Shown here: piece by piece, positions 1 through 6,750 of the stretch
Layout of the letters: the number at the start of each line of letters is the position of its first letter
How positions within the stretch are numbered: the stretch's first letter is position 1
NCBI GenBank assembly: GCA_016926475.1
Contig: JAFGON010000079.1
Coordinates: 1-8,197, forward strand
Direction of reading: 5' to 3'
Source of the DNA: a candidate division WOR-3 bacterium
GTDB taxonomy: Bacteria; SDB-A
DNA: 8,197 bases
The notes under the pieces: generated by a model
What the model was told of the DNA's origin: nothing
Databases searched by the model: none
Seen by the model: only the letters and a program-made list of their open reading frames with translations
Translations under genes and position numbers: made by a program

Positions 1-179
1 CTCGGCGAATTGTTCTTTATTATGTTAGCTATCAGTTTTTGCAGGCTTAGAATATAAGCTATCCCCATGCCTCTTTCTATTGCTGGATCTATGTTTATTA
101 TGTCTTTGGGGTCGATTTTGGAAAGTTCCGACATTTTTTTCAACTTCCCTTTTTTCATTTCAGGTCTTGGTTTCTCCAT
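1..179 (-). CDS. Hypothetical protein, N-terminal part (cut by the window edge)
   Basis: An open frame reads from an ATG at 179-177 off the left edge, giving at least 59 residues. The protein begins MEKPRPEMKKGKLKKMSELS and continues through a segment with IDPKDIINIDPAIERGMGIA to the edge. The N-terminus is very rich in lysine and the rest looks helical. There is no signal peptide. The start is supported by a Shine-Dalgarno AAGAGG six bases upstream; an in-frame ATG at 158 is a weaker alternative. The gene is divergent from the methyltransferase operon, with about 100 bp between the two starts. I do not recognise the family and assign no function. That it is a real gene rests on the ribosome site, the plausible composition and a candidate promoter upstream. 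Confidence 0.6.
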   Translation of the reverse strand, partial: MEKPRPEMKKGKLKKMSELSKIDPKDIINIDPAIERGMGIAYILSLQKLIANIIKNNSP

Positions 180-199
180 AAAAACCTCTTTTTTATTTG

Positions 200-226
200 A
201 TTGTAATCTAAACCAAAATTTCTCAA
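200..226 (-). promoter_or_regulatory. Candidate promoter of the leftmost minus-strand gene
   Basis: On the minus strand, TTGAGA (226-221; 5 of 6 to the -35 consensus) and TACAAT (205-200; 5 of 6 to the -10 consensus) are separated by 15 bp. That spacing is short but tolerated. Transcription would begin around 193, leaving room for the AAGAGG ribosome site before the ATG at 179. Confidence 0.3.
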
Positions 227-244
227 ATCCATCTCAATCGTTTC

Positions 245-273
245 TTTATTTTGGTCAAGATTTATTTTATCAT
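245..273 (+). promoter_or_regulatory. Candidate promoter of the methyltransferase operon, possibly leaderless
   Basis: TATCAT at 268-273 matches the -10 consensus at 5 of 6 bases. A weak TTTATT lies 17 bp upstream at 245-250. The expected transcription start, around 280, falls next to the ATG at 281, and no Shine-Dalgarno sequence precedes that ATG. The -35 is poor, so this is tentative. Confidence 0.25.
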
Positions 274-280
274 ACTAATT

Positions 281-940
281 ATGCCTGTAAACTCCTTTAG
301 TTCTGGTGCTTTAGATTTTTTGACCAAAGCGTATTACTTAACCGTGAGAACTTCCGATTCTTCATTTTTTTTTGAAGCCCTATACTCTGCCGTCAAAGAT
401 CCTTTCAGAATCGAAAAATCCGTCTACGAAAAGAGTAAAATTGAAAATATTCTCGGTATTATCGGAAAAAGAAAATTCAACGAAATTCTGGACATAGGCT
501 GCGGAAACGGTTTTTTCAGCCACCTTCTTCTTGCGGTATCAAACAAAGTCACCGGCATCGACATTTCATCAAGAGCCATCAAAGAAGCGAATGCCAAATA
601 CGGAAAGTTTGAAAATTTGAAATTCATCAGAGCTGATATCGGCAGCTTTACCACCAAAAACCGATTCGACCTTTTTTTCTGCTCCGAAGTCCTTTATTAT
701 CTGCGACCTGAAGAACTGGAAAAGACTTGCACAAAAATAAAAAAAATGACCAGTGGTCAATCACAGATAATTTTTGTGGGAAGAGCCGACGATGAATACG
801 TCAACAGGACTCTTCGCAGATACTTTAAAGAAAAGGAGAAATTTACCTTCCAGTCTACATTCCCGTTGTATTTTTTTCCAAGCTTTCGCGTTTCAAGGCC
901 TTACGGTATTTTTGTCTATGAACACAAAAAAAAGGACTGA
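281..940 (+). CDS. NodS-like class I SAM-dependent methyltransferase
   Basis: The protein is a cytosolic transferase with the Rossmann fold of class I methyltransferases; it has 219 residues from ATG 281. Motif I (EILDIGCGNGFFS) is the glycine-rich SAM loop. It is followed by VTGIDIS, whose acidic residue would hold the ribose, then the RADIGSF segment and FDLFFCSEVLYYL (motif IV/post-motif region). The stretch before motif I, with DPFRIEKSVYEKSK, resembles the DPWxxExSWYExRK signature of the NodS family, so NodS-like is the best subfamily guess. The methyl acceptor is unknown. A TTG at 251 would add ten residues (VKIYFIILI plus its initiator), but neither start has a Shine-Dalgarno sequence. 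I prefer the ATG because a -10-like element sits just before it. It is the first gene of a three-gene operon, 3 nt from the next start. Confidence 0.82.
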   Translation: MPVNSFSSGALDFLTKAYYLTVRTSDSSFFFEALYSAVKDPFRIEKSVYEKSKIENILGIIGKRKFNEILDIGCGNGFFSHLLLAVSNKVTGIDISSRAIKEANAKYGKFENLKFIRADIGSFTTKNRFDLFFCSEVLYYLRPEELEKTCTKIKKMTSGQSQIIFVGRADDEYVNRTLRRYFKEKEKFTFQSTFPLYFFPSFRVSRPYGIFVYEHKKKD

Positions 941-943
941 AAT

Positions 944-2059
944 ATGTCAAAAAAAAACGTGCTTCAATGCCCTAAATGCGGTGCTCCTTTAGACCCTGAA
1001 AAAGCCAATGGGAAATTCAGATGCCCATTTTGCGGCACCTGGATCGATTTTAACAACGATGATCGTGTTGATATTTCCAATATCCCTGAAATGAAATTTG
1101 ACTTTCCGACAATAGACAATCAAAGCGCGAAAAAAATAGTAAAAGTATCTTTTATTCTATTCTTGTCGATTGCAGTCCTGCTGGTTGGAGGAATGGTCGC
1201 ATTGATTAAATATTTTACATCAAGCGTTATAGTCGGCGATAAGAAAGTCGAAAAAATTTTTGAGTATGGATCGGAAGGGACAGGTCCAGGTTTTTTCCAA
1301 GACGTCAGGTATGTGATAACCACGCAAAACGGTCTGGTAATAACCTGCGAATACGAAAACGGACGGGTACAGGTCTTCGATTCATCTATGAATTATCTAA
1401 GGCAGTGGACTGTGGGAAAACAAGCTTACGTCCAATCTTTCTCCACAGACGGAAGAGAAACTGTTTTTGTGATATCAAAAGGAGATATACTGTCATACAA
1501 TCTGGAAAATGGTTCTTTTTCCGATTCAGTGGAAATACCTACTATCTCGGCTTTCACATACGAAGCCTTGACTGTATTGCCCGACGGGAATATTTTGGTG
1601 ATATACGACCGAGAGAACCTCGCGAAACTCGACAGTGATTTCAATTTGATCTGGAACAAAGAGAAAATCATTTCATCTAATTCAGATTTTTATCCGCACA
1701 CTTGCGAACTGGCGGTGGACGGGGAAGGATATATATACGTATTTGCCGTCACAAACAGTTCCGTCTTCAAATTTTCTCCGGAGGGAAAATTCTTCACGAG
1801 ATTCGGCTCTGAGGGTGATGGACCCGGTTTTTTGAGCCACGCCACCGGAGAACCTTTGGTCATTGACAACCAGTCAAACATCTATATTGAAGATTTTGAC
1901 GGAATAGAAGTATTCAACAAAGATGGAAGGTTTTTGACCCAGCTCGAAGTTGAAAGACCCGTTTACGGCATGACGATTGACATGAAGAACAACCTCTACA
2001 CCGCAAACGGAAAAAAAATAATTAAATACCGTCTAAACCCGGCAAACTTTTCCGAATAA
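944..2059 (+). CDS. Membrane-anchored protein: N-terminal zinc ribbon, one TM helix, NHL-like beta-propeller
   Basis: This 371-residue protein has three parts. Residues 9-30 form a four-cysteine zinc ribbon (CPKC at 9-12, CPFC at 27-30). A hydrophobic helix spans about 68-90 (from VSFILFLSIAVLLVGGMV). From about 100 to the end there are repeated beta-strand blades of NHL/six-bladed propeller type, with two clear motifs, GSEGTGPGFF (109-118) and GSEGDGPGFL (288-297), plus blade phrases such as VLPDGNILVIYD, VDGEGYIYVF and IDNQSNIYIED. By the positive-inside rule the zinc ribbon should be cytoplasmic and the propeller outside. The start at 944 has AAAGGA seven bases upstream. It sits between the methyltransferase and capA. 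Its function is unknown; a ligand-binding or scaffold propeller is plausible. The repeat GSEGxGPGFF matches loops seen in NHL-type propellers (family knowledge). Confidence 0.8.
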   Translation: MSKKNVLQCPKCGAPLDPEKANGKFRCPFCGTWIDFNNDDRVDISNIPEMKFDFPTIDNQSAKKIVKVSFILFLSIAVLLVGGMVALIKYFTSSVIVGDKKVEKIFEYGSEGTGPGFFQDVRYVITTQNGLVITCEYENGRVQVFDSSMNYLRQWTVGKQAYVQSFSTDGRETVFVISKGDILSYNLENGSFSDSVEIPTISAFTYEALTVLPDGNILVIYDRENLAKLDSDFNLIWNKEKIISSNSDFYPHTCELAVDGEGYIYVFAVTNSSVFKFSPEGKFFTRFGSEGDGPGFLSHATGEPLVIDNQSNIYIEDFDGIEVFNKDGRFLTQLEVERPVYGMTIDMKNNLYTANGKKIIKYRLNPANFSE

Positions 2060-2060
2060 A

Positions 2061-3242
2061 ATGCTTCCTTTTCTCCGTTTAACGTTGTCTTTGTTTTTTG
2101 GAATTTACGGATTTTACCCAGAAAATATTGTCTCGGATTTTACCCTTGGGCTGGAACCAGATATAGTTTCCCTGGTTTTCGTCGGAGATATAATGGTTCA
2201 CGATGAACAGTTAAAAGGGGCAAAAGACGCTGTCAGCGGGGAGTATGACTTTTCAAGCAGTTTTGATGATGTAAGGAATATTCTGTCCGGAGCCGATTTA
2301 ACAATGGGAAACCTCGAAACGACTCTCGCCGGTGAAGAAAAGCTTTTCACCGGCTACCCCCGCTTCAATTCACCAGACGAACTCGCGCAAGCGCTAAAAG
2401 AAACGGGCTTCGATCTATTGACAACAGCAAACAACCACTGTCTTGACAGGGGAGAACAAGGGCTTGTAAGGACTCTGGAAGTTCTCGACAGCATCGGAAT
2501 TTACCATACCGGCACATTCAGGGATTCTTCCGAAATGGATTTTTTGTTGATTTCCGTAAAAAACATCGACATCGCTTTTTTATCTTACACTTACGGGACA
2601 AACGGACTTTTTCTCCCTAAAGGCAGCCCTTGTCAAGTGAATTATATCGATACGGAAAATATCAAGAAGGCTATTCACCTCGCGGATGAAACCGGAGCCG
2701 ACGCGATAGTCGTGATTCTGCACTACGGCACCGAATACGATTTAATCCCCTCTGCACGTCAAAAAGCCCTTTTCGATTCGGTGTCTTCTTTCGGCGCGGA
2801 TCTAGTGATAGGAATCCATCCGCATGTAGTCCAGCCCATGAATTTAAAAAATTCACCAGAAGACATGCTGAAGCTTTTCTTCTATTCTCTGGGAAACTTC
2901 ATATCGTCTCAAAGAACTGTTCCGAGAGACGCAGGGCTGATTTTAGGGGTAGAGCTCAAAGTTTACCGATCCGGCTGGACGTTTTTATCCGGCGTCAATT
3001 TCCTGCCGACCTACGTCCAATTCAAGCCAGAAAACGGCAAATACGATGTGAGGGTAATAGACGCGACAAAAGCTTTTTCCCGAATCCAATCTGGTGACAG
3101 TTTGTCTTTTTCAAGCTACGACAGAAGCAGGATAAAAAAAATAGCAGAAAATCTCCCCTGTCATTTCCTCAGTATGACTGAGAATCTTCTTTCAACATAC
3201 GATTCTTTGACCGGTTTTTTCAAAGTTGAGATTTCGTATTGA
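2061..3242 (+). CDS. capA: CapA family protein (PGA_cap metallophosphatase fold), exported
   Basis: This 393-residue protein belongs to the CapA/poly-gamma-glutamate synthesis (PGA_cap) family, which has a calcineurin-like phosphoesterase fold. Its core motifs are in order: VFVGDIMVHD (39-48), GNLETTL (83-89), TTANNHCLDRG (121-131), VVILHYGTEY (217-226), GIHPHVVQPM (251-260) and FFYSLGNFISSQ (273-284). The Asp, Asn and His residues in these are the family's predicted metal ligands. Residues 3-17 are hydrophobic, consistent with a signal peptide or anchor and an extracytoplasmic site. Family members have been tied to capsule polymer synthesis, but many have no proven substrate, and capB/capC partners are absent here. 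It starts one base after the previous stop with no ribosome site, so translation is probably coupled. Its last 23 bp overlap the end of folE2 on the other strand. Confidence 0.85.
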   Translation: MLPFLRLTLSLFFGIYGFYPENIVSDFTLGLEPDIVSLVFVGDIMVHDEQLKGAKDAVSGEYDFSSSFDDVRNILSGADLTMGNLETTLAGEEKLFTGYPRFNSPDELAQALKETGFDLLTTANNHCLDRGEQGLVRTLEVLDSIGIYHTGTFRDSSEMDFLLISVKNIDIAFLSYTYGTNGLFLPKGSPCQVNYIDTENIKKAIHLADETGADAIVVILHYGTEYDLIPSARQKALFDSVSSFGADLVIGIHPHVVQPMNLKNSPEDMLKLFFYSLGNFISSQRTVPRDAGLILGVELKVYRSGWTFLSGVNFLPTYVQFKPENGKYDVRVIDATKAFSRIQSGDSLSFSSYDRSRIKKIAENLPCHFLSMTENLLSTYDSLTGFFKVEISY

Positions 3243-3252
3243 AACCGGTTTT
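3211..3252. terminator. Possible intrinsic terminator in the capA/folE2 convergent overlap
   Basis: The arm CCGGTTTTTTCAA (3211-3223) pairs with TTGAAACCGG (3239-3248), leaving a three-T bulge and a 15-nt loop. Four T follow on the plus strand. The structure contains both stop codons (capA 3240-3242 and folE2 3222-3220). The stem is imperfect and the T run short, so it would be a modest terminator, mainly for capA. Confidence 0.35.
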
Positions 3253-4014
3253 ATCCCTCTCGATCTCGGCGTAAGCCGAGTGGTTGTGAATGCTCTCCAT
3301 GCTCTCGCATTCTACCCGGAACCATACGATTCTATTATCCGCGAGAAGTTCGTCTGCAACGCCCCTGACGACGTCTTCAACAAATTTTGGATTGTCGTAA
3401 GCATTTTCGGTGACGAATTTTTCGTCTTGTCTTTTCAACAAAGAATAAAGTGCTCCGCTTGAATTTCTCTCGGCGAGTTCGACCATTTCTTCTATCCACA
3501 CAAAATCCCTGTATCTTATCCTGATTAAAACTCTCGCCCTCTGGTTGTGTGCTCCTCTATCGGAAATTTCCTTTGAACATGGACACAGCGTCATCACAGG
3601 AACTCCAACTTCAAGCGTGAACTCTTCTTTTTCACCCAATATGCCGTGAAACCGGCAGTCGTAATCCATAAGACTTTCTCTGCCGCTCACCGGCGCCGAT
3701 TTTTTAATGAAATACTTGAAGCTGACGTCCATAACAGCTTTACCGGCGTCGAGTTCATCCCTGACGTGCTTCAGGATTTCACCCATGTTGAGCATTGAAT
3801 ATTCTTTCTGGTATGAATGTAAAATTTTCACAAACCTGCTCATATGGGTTCCCCTGAAATGCTTTGGAAGCTCTACGAATATCGAAATTTTCGCAAGGGT
3901 CTGCTGAGTTTTATTTTCTCTGTCTTCGACGGAAATAGGGAAGTATATGTCTTTTACGCCAACCGAATCTATTTCTATGCCGTGATAAGGTTGGTCATTC
4001 TGGACATCGGGCAT
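3220..4014 (-). CDS. folE2: GTP cyclohydrolase IB (FolE2), first step of 7-deazaguanine/folate synthesis
   Basis: The enzyme converts GTP to 7,8-dihydroneopterin triphosphate. Family hallmarks are visible throughout. The N-terminus is MPDVQNDQ and then GVKDIYFPISV, followed by the LPKHFRGTHMSRF core. The active-site segment is MTLCPCSKEISDRGAHNQRA, with the cysteines and the histidine that the family uses for metal binding and catalysis. The C-terminus is ESMESIHNHSAYAEI. Its 264 residues are a normal full length. I start at ATG 4014 because the family usually begins MPDVQ. A TTG at 4020 would add two residues and has AGGGG eight bases before it, so it cannot be excluded. The start lies 7 nt after the queD stop. 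Pairing with queD points to queuosine (preQ0) rather than folate as the main destination. FolE2 is the alternative to the zinc enzyme FolE (family knowledge). Confidence 0.93.
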   Translation of the reverse strand: MPDVQNDQPYHGIEIDSVGVKDIYFPISVEDRENKTQQTLAKISIFVELPKHFRGTHMSRFVKILHSYQKEYSMLNMGEILKHVRDELDAGKAVMDVSFKYFIKKSAPVSGRESLMDYDCRFHGILGEKEEFTLEVGVPVMTLCPCSKEISDRGAHNQRARVLIRIRYRDFVWIEEMVELAERNSSGALYSLLKRQDEKFVTENAYDNPKFVEDVVRGVADELLADNRIVWFRVECESMESIHNHSAYAEIERDKTGFNTKSQL

Positions 4015-4021
4015 TTTCAAT

Positions 4022-4387
4022 TCAACCGCCCCTGTATGCGCATTTTGAATTATCGCTCTCCCAGACCGTTATTTCAAACAGCTCAGGGAGCAGGGGTTTC
4101 AGTCTGTCCCAAAGCCATATCACGAGGTTTTCGCTTGTTCCTTTCTCGAGCCCTTCAATCTCGTTTAGGTATTTATGATCTATTTTCTGTATTATTGGAT
4201 CGACTGTGTCTTTTATATCCCCAAAATCCATCAGCCATCCGATTTTACCGTCAACCCTACCTTTTATGCTGACGTCAATTCTGAATGAGTGCCCGTGAAG
4301 AGCGCTGCATTTGTGAGCTTCTGACAGCCCTGTTATCCTGTGGGCTGAATCAGCCCTAAAAGTTCTCGTCAAAATCACCGTTTTCAT
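4022..4387 (-). CDS. queD: 6-carboxy-5,6,7,8-tetrahydropterin synthase (QueD)
   Basis: This 121-residue enzyme of the 6-pyruvoyl-tetrahydropterin synthase fold turns dihydroneopterin triphosphate into 6-carboxytetrahydropterin, the second step to preQ0 and queuosine. The zinc ligands are His16 (DSAHR) and His31/His33 (LHGHSF). The catalytic Cys27 lies in the CxxxHGH arrangement (KCSALHGH) that marks QueD and separates it from the folate-type PTPS-III, which carries Glu there. Asp70-His71 (KIDHKYLN) and Glu110 (VWESDNS) complete the active site. Length is typical. The ATG at 4387 has no Shine-Dalgarno sequence, but a perfect TATAAT ends eight bases before it, so the mRNA may be leaderless. It is the first gene of the queD-folE2 operon. 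QueC and QueE are not in the window. Confidence 0.92.
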   Translation of the reverse strand: MKTVILTRTFRADSAHRITGLSEAHKCSALHGHSFRIDVSIKGRVDGKIGWLMDFGDIKDTVDPIIQKIDHKYLNEIEGLEKGTSENLVIWLWDRLKPLLPELFEITVWESDNSKCAYRGG

Positions 4388-4394
4388 GACTAGA

Positions 4395-4423
4395 ATTATA
4401 TGTTTTCAGCCGGATTAAACCAA
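4395..4423 (-). promoter_or_regulatory. Promoter of the queD-folE2 operon (leaderless geometry)
   Basis: A perfect -10 hexamer TATAAT reads on the minus strand at 4400-4395, and a weak -35 TTGGTT lies 17 bp upstream at 4423-4418. The predicted transcription start, about 4388, is one base from the queD ATG at 4387. This leaves no room for a ribosome site or for a preQ1 riboswitch, and none is seen. Confidence 0.5.
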
Positions 4424-4540
4424 TGAAATTTTTCTCTTGATTTTTCCTGTAAAAAAATGTAACATTGCCACCCAAGAAGGTCTCGGTTCTCATTTATAGT
4501 GTAATAGAGTTTAAATTGGCAGGTACTTTTTACATTTTGT

Positions 4541-4560
4541 CAAGCAAGGGAATTTGCTTG
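4541..4560 (+). promoter_or_regulatory. Hairpin in the leader of the small exported protein gene
   Basis: A perfect 7-bp inverted repeat has arms CAAGCAA (4541-4547) and TTGCTTG (4554-4560) with a 6-nt loop. It ends 17 nt before the AGGAGG ribosome site (4578-4583). It has no T tract, so it is not an intrinsic terminator. It could be a repressor site or an mRNA-stabilising 5' stem-loop. I found no convincing promoter in 4430-4540. Confidence 0.4.
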
Positions 4561-4593
4561 GAAGCGTAAAAATTAACAGGAGGGAAACAAAGA

Positions 4594-5148
4594 ATGAAAA
4601 GGAACTCAATAGTTCTCACCGTCGCTCTGGCAGCGATCTTCGTCTTGTATCTCGGCGCGGTGTCTTGCAGTCAGAAACCCCAAGACGTCACCGATACGAC
4701 AGCCGTCGACACTACGGTTACCGACACAACAGTTGTTGACACAACGGTTGTAGAAGAAGCTTATGTGGATGTCGGTTGCTTGATTTTTGCCCGCACGACA
4801 ACAACCGAATCTTTCAGATATGATTCGGCTTATGTAACCGCTTTGACCGCAGATTCGATTACCTTCAACTGGGCGGATACTTTTGCGGCAGGCGAGACGG
4901 GAAGAACTTACCCCAACACAAACGAATACTACTACGCCGTTAAAACCGACGCGGCTCCCGAAATGTTCGTAGCCGGCACCCCGGTCATGATAGCTCCCAA
5001 CGGCACCAGCTTCGTATGGTACTTCGGAGCCATATCAGCAGTCGCAGAGACAAACTATGTCGTCGACTATTTGATCCCCGGCGTCCCCGAAGCAAAACAG
5101 GACACAGTCGGACTCGACAGACTTTTCTTTGCCAAAGTTATGGAATAA
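4594..5148 (+). CDS. Small exported protein, probable lipoprotein, with Asp-Thr-Thr-Val repeat linker
   Basis: The protein has 184 residues. It begins with a textbook export signal, MKRNS and a hydrophobic run to residue 23, ending at Cys25. The context GAVSC resembles a lipobox, although Ala at -3 is unusual, so lipidation at Cys25 is likely rather than certain. Residues 34-53 are a low-complexity tract of repeated DTT/DTTV units that probably forms an extended linker. The rest, about 58-184, is rich in Thr, Tyr, Phe and Val with few lysines, and looks like a small beta domain. I do not recognise its family. Translation is well supported by AGGAGG ten bases before the ATG. The gene stands alone, with a strong terminator just after it, and is probably transcribed as a single-gene message. 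Phrases such as TADSITFNWADTF and GTSFVWYFGAISA have no familiar motif. Confidence 0.78.
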   Translation: MKRNSIVLTVALAAIFVLYLGAVSCSQKPQDVTDTTAVDTTVTDTTVVDTTVVEEAYVDVGCLIFARTTTTESFRYDSAYVTALTADSITFNWADTFAAGETGRTYPNTNEYYYAVKTDAAPEMFVAGTPVMIAPNGTSFVWYFGAISAVAETNYVVDYLIPGVPEAKQDTVGLDRLFFAKVME

Positions 5149-5166
5149 ATCCAAGAATATAGGTTT

Positions 5167-5199
5167 AAAAAGGGCGGTTTTAAACCGCCCTTTTTTTTT
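5167..5199. terminator. Strong bidirectional intrinsic terminator
   Basis: GGGCGG (5172-5177) pairs with CCGCCC (5185-5190), extended inward by TTT/AAA pairs. Nine T follow (5191-5199) and five A precede (5167-5171), so the stem works with a U tract in both directions. It lies between the convergent ends of the exported-protein gene (stop 5146-5148) and the nitroreductase gene, whose stop (5200-5198) is inside the T run. Confidence 0.92.
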
Positions 5200-5707
5200 A
5201 CCATCTGTTTCTGTGTATTTTCAAAGTGTCGTATCTCCGGGGTTGAACTGGTTTTTCCGCCGGGTATCCGAGGGCGACAATTCCCAACGGTTTGATATTT
5301 TGGGGCAGCTCTAAAATTTCTGATATCGCTTTTATCCTCTCCTCTCTCGGGTAAACCCCAAGCCAAACTGAACCCAGTTGGAGGGAATGAGCGGCCAAAA
5401 GCATGTTTTGTATCGCGGCGGAGCAATCCTGCACCCAATAACCTTGGTTTCCTTGAATTTCCTCGTCGGCGCAGACAACCACTGCAAGTGGTGCTTCATA
5501 CATCATTTCAGAGTAGGGATGAGCCCCGGCAATTTTATTGAGAATATTTCTGTCATCGACGACCACAAAACTCCAGGGTCTGAGATTTCTGGCAGAAGGG
5601 GCGAACATAGCCGCTTCTAAAATTTTTTGAACCGGCTCATTTTCTACTTTTGAATTTTGGTATTTTCTCACGCTCCGCCTTGTCAAAATACATTCCATTG
5701 CTTCCAT
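5198..5707 (-). CDS. Nitroreductase family flavoprotein (FMN-dependent oxidoreductase)
   Basis: This 169-residue member of the nitroreductase fold should bind FMN as a homodimer and reduce a substrate with NAD(P)H. Family landmarks are RRSVRKY (10-16), which contacts the FMN phosphate, then PSARNLRPWSFVVV (37-50), a central helix LLAAHSLQLGSVWLGVYP, and the C-terminal GYPAEKP (148-154). It is the short single-domain type. The physiological substrate cannot be read from the sequence; family members reduce nitro compounds, quinones or flavins. The start at 5707 has AAAGGA eight bases upstream. An alternative ATG three codons on (5698) is less well placed. It begins 2 nt after the stop of the threonine aldolase gene and is surely co-transcribed with it, but no shared pathway is evident. 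Confidence 0.88.
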   Translation of the reverse strand: MEAMECILTRRSVRKYQNSKVENEPVQKILEAAMFAPSARNLRPWSFVVVDDRNILNKIAGAHPYSEMMYEAPLAVVVCADEEIQGNQGYWVQDCSAAIQNMLLAAHSLQLGSVWLGVYPREERIKAISEILELPQNIKPLGIVALGYPAEKPVQPRRYDTLKIHRNRW

Positions 5708-5709
5708 CG

Positions 5710-6750
5710 CTATTTTCCTTTCACTTTCTCAAAAACAGCGGGAAGACAACTCAAGACATAATCCATATCTTCTTCGCTTATCTCCCTGTGAAACACGAAC
5801 CTCACGGATGCATCCTCGGGAGGATAAACGAGAATGTTTTTGTTTCTGAGCTCGGCGATAAAACTTAAAGCGGACTCATCGCTTTCAAACCTGGCGAAGA
5901 CCATATTTATTTTGACATTTTCCATTTCTACAAGTGATTGTTTGTATCCGGACAAAGCTTGCGCAAACATTTTCGCTTTCTCGTGGTCTTCTCCGAGCCT
6001 TTCTGTCATTTCTTCAAGAGCCACGATTCCCGGCGCGGCTATTATACCCGCCTGTCTCATGCCTCCGCCCATGATTTTCCTCCCTTTTCTCGCCTTTTCG
6101 ATGAACTGTTCTGATCCAACAAGCAAGGATCCTACGGGACAGCAGAGCCCCTTGGAGAGGCAGAACATTATGCTGTCACAGTACTCGGCAATTTCCAGAG
6201 GCTTCACGCCAAGAGCGATGGCGGCGTTGAATATTCTCGCGCCGTCCAAATGGATGGGAATACACCATTTGTTCGACAATTTCCTTATCTCTTTCATCTC
6301 CTCCAGCGTCTGGACATACCCGCTGGACAGGGCGTTTTCAAGACATATCAATCCGGTTTTGGGGAAGTGAATGTCCTTTTCTTTTCTTATCCTTTTATCA
6401 ATTTCCTCTCGAGTCAGACAGCCCTTTCGAGTTTTTACAGTTCTCAACTGGACAGCTCCAATAAAAGAACTCGCTCCGGCTTCGTGAACCACTATATGGG
6501 AATCTTCGGATAGAACAACTTCATCTCCCCTGTCGCAATGGGTGAACAGCGCCAGTTGGTTTCCGAATGTTCCGGAGGGCACTAAAAGCGCGGCTTCTTT
6601 ACCGAGGATTTTGGCGGATTTTTTTTCAAGCTCATTCACTGTGGGGTCTTCACCGAGAACATCGTCCCCGAATTCCGCATTCATAATGGCATCAAGCATT
6701 TTAACCGTCGGTTTTGTCACCGTGTCCGAACGCAGGTCTATTGATTTCAA
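5710..6750 (-). CDS. ltaE: Low-specificity L-threonine aldolase (PLP-dependent)
   Basis: The enzyme cleaves L-threonine or L-allo-threonine to glycine and acetaldehyde. The protein opens with the family signature IDLRSDTVTKPT. It goes on with VLGEDPTVNELE, the PLP phosphate loop PSGTFGNQ, IPIHLDGARIFNAA with the PLP-contacting Asp, and MFCLSKGLCCPVGS, which carries the Schiff-base lysine (about Lys200). KIMGGGMRQAGI follows. I place the start at TTG 6750, giving 346 residues, because AAGGAG (6762-6757) lies exactly six bases upstream and the family normally begins within a few residues of IDLRSDT. An upstream ATG at 6792 would add 14 residues (MFCLYSWTIDKEIN) that run across this ribosome site and lack family resemblance. 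The nitroreductase gene follows 2 nt downstream. A TATAAT on this strand at 6810-6805 is the likely promoter. Confidence 0.93.
   Translation of the reverse strand: MKSIDLRSDTVTKPTVKMLDAIMNAEFGDDVLGEDPTVNELEKKSAKILGKEAALLVPSGTFGNQLALFTHCDRGDEVVLSEDSHIVVHEAGASSFIGAVQLRTVKTRKGCLTREEIDKRIRKEKDIHFPKTGLICLENALSSGYVQTLEEMKEIRKLSNKWCIPIHLDGARIFNAAIALGVKPLEIAEYCDSIMFCLSKGLCCPVGSLLVGSEQFIEKARKGRKIMGGGMRQAGIIAAPGIVALEEMTERLGEDHEKAKMFAQALSGYKQSLVEMENVKINMVFARFESDESALSFIAELRNKNILVYPPEDASVRFVFHREISEEDMDYVLSCLPAVFEKVKGK

Noticed and set aside
251-280. TTG start for the methyltransferase, adding ten hydrophobic residues
   Set aside because: There is no ribosome site, the extension is not family-like, and it overlaps the likely -10 element. 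ATG 281 is preferred, with modest certainty.
3226-4272. Plus-strand ORFs at 3226-3462, 3707-3907 and 3844-4272
   Set aside because: They lie antisense to folE2 and queD, have no ribosome sites and no recognisable domains, and are best explained as shadows of those genes.
4517-4534. Sigma-54-like promoter (TGGCAGG followed by TTTTTACA)
   Set aside because: The -24 GG is present but the -12 GC at the required 10-bp distance is TT, so the essential element is missing.
4388-4593. preQ1 or other riboswitch before queD
   Set aside because: The likely promoter leaves essentially no 5' leader on the queD message, and no paired element with a conserved aptamer core was seen.
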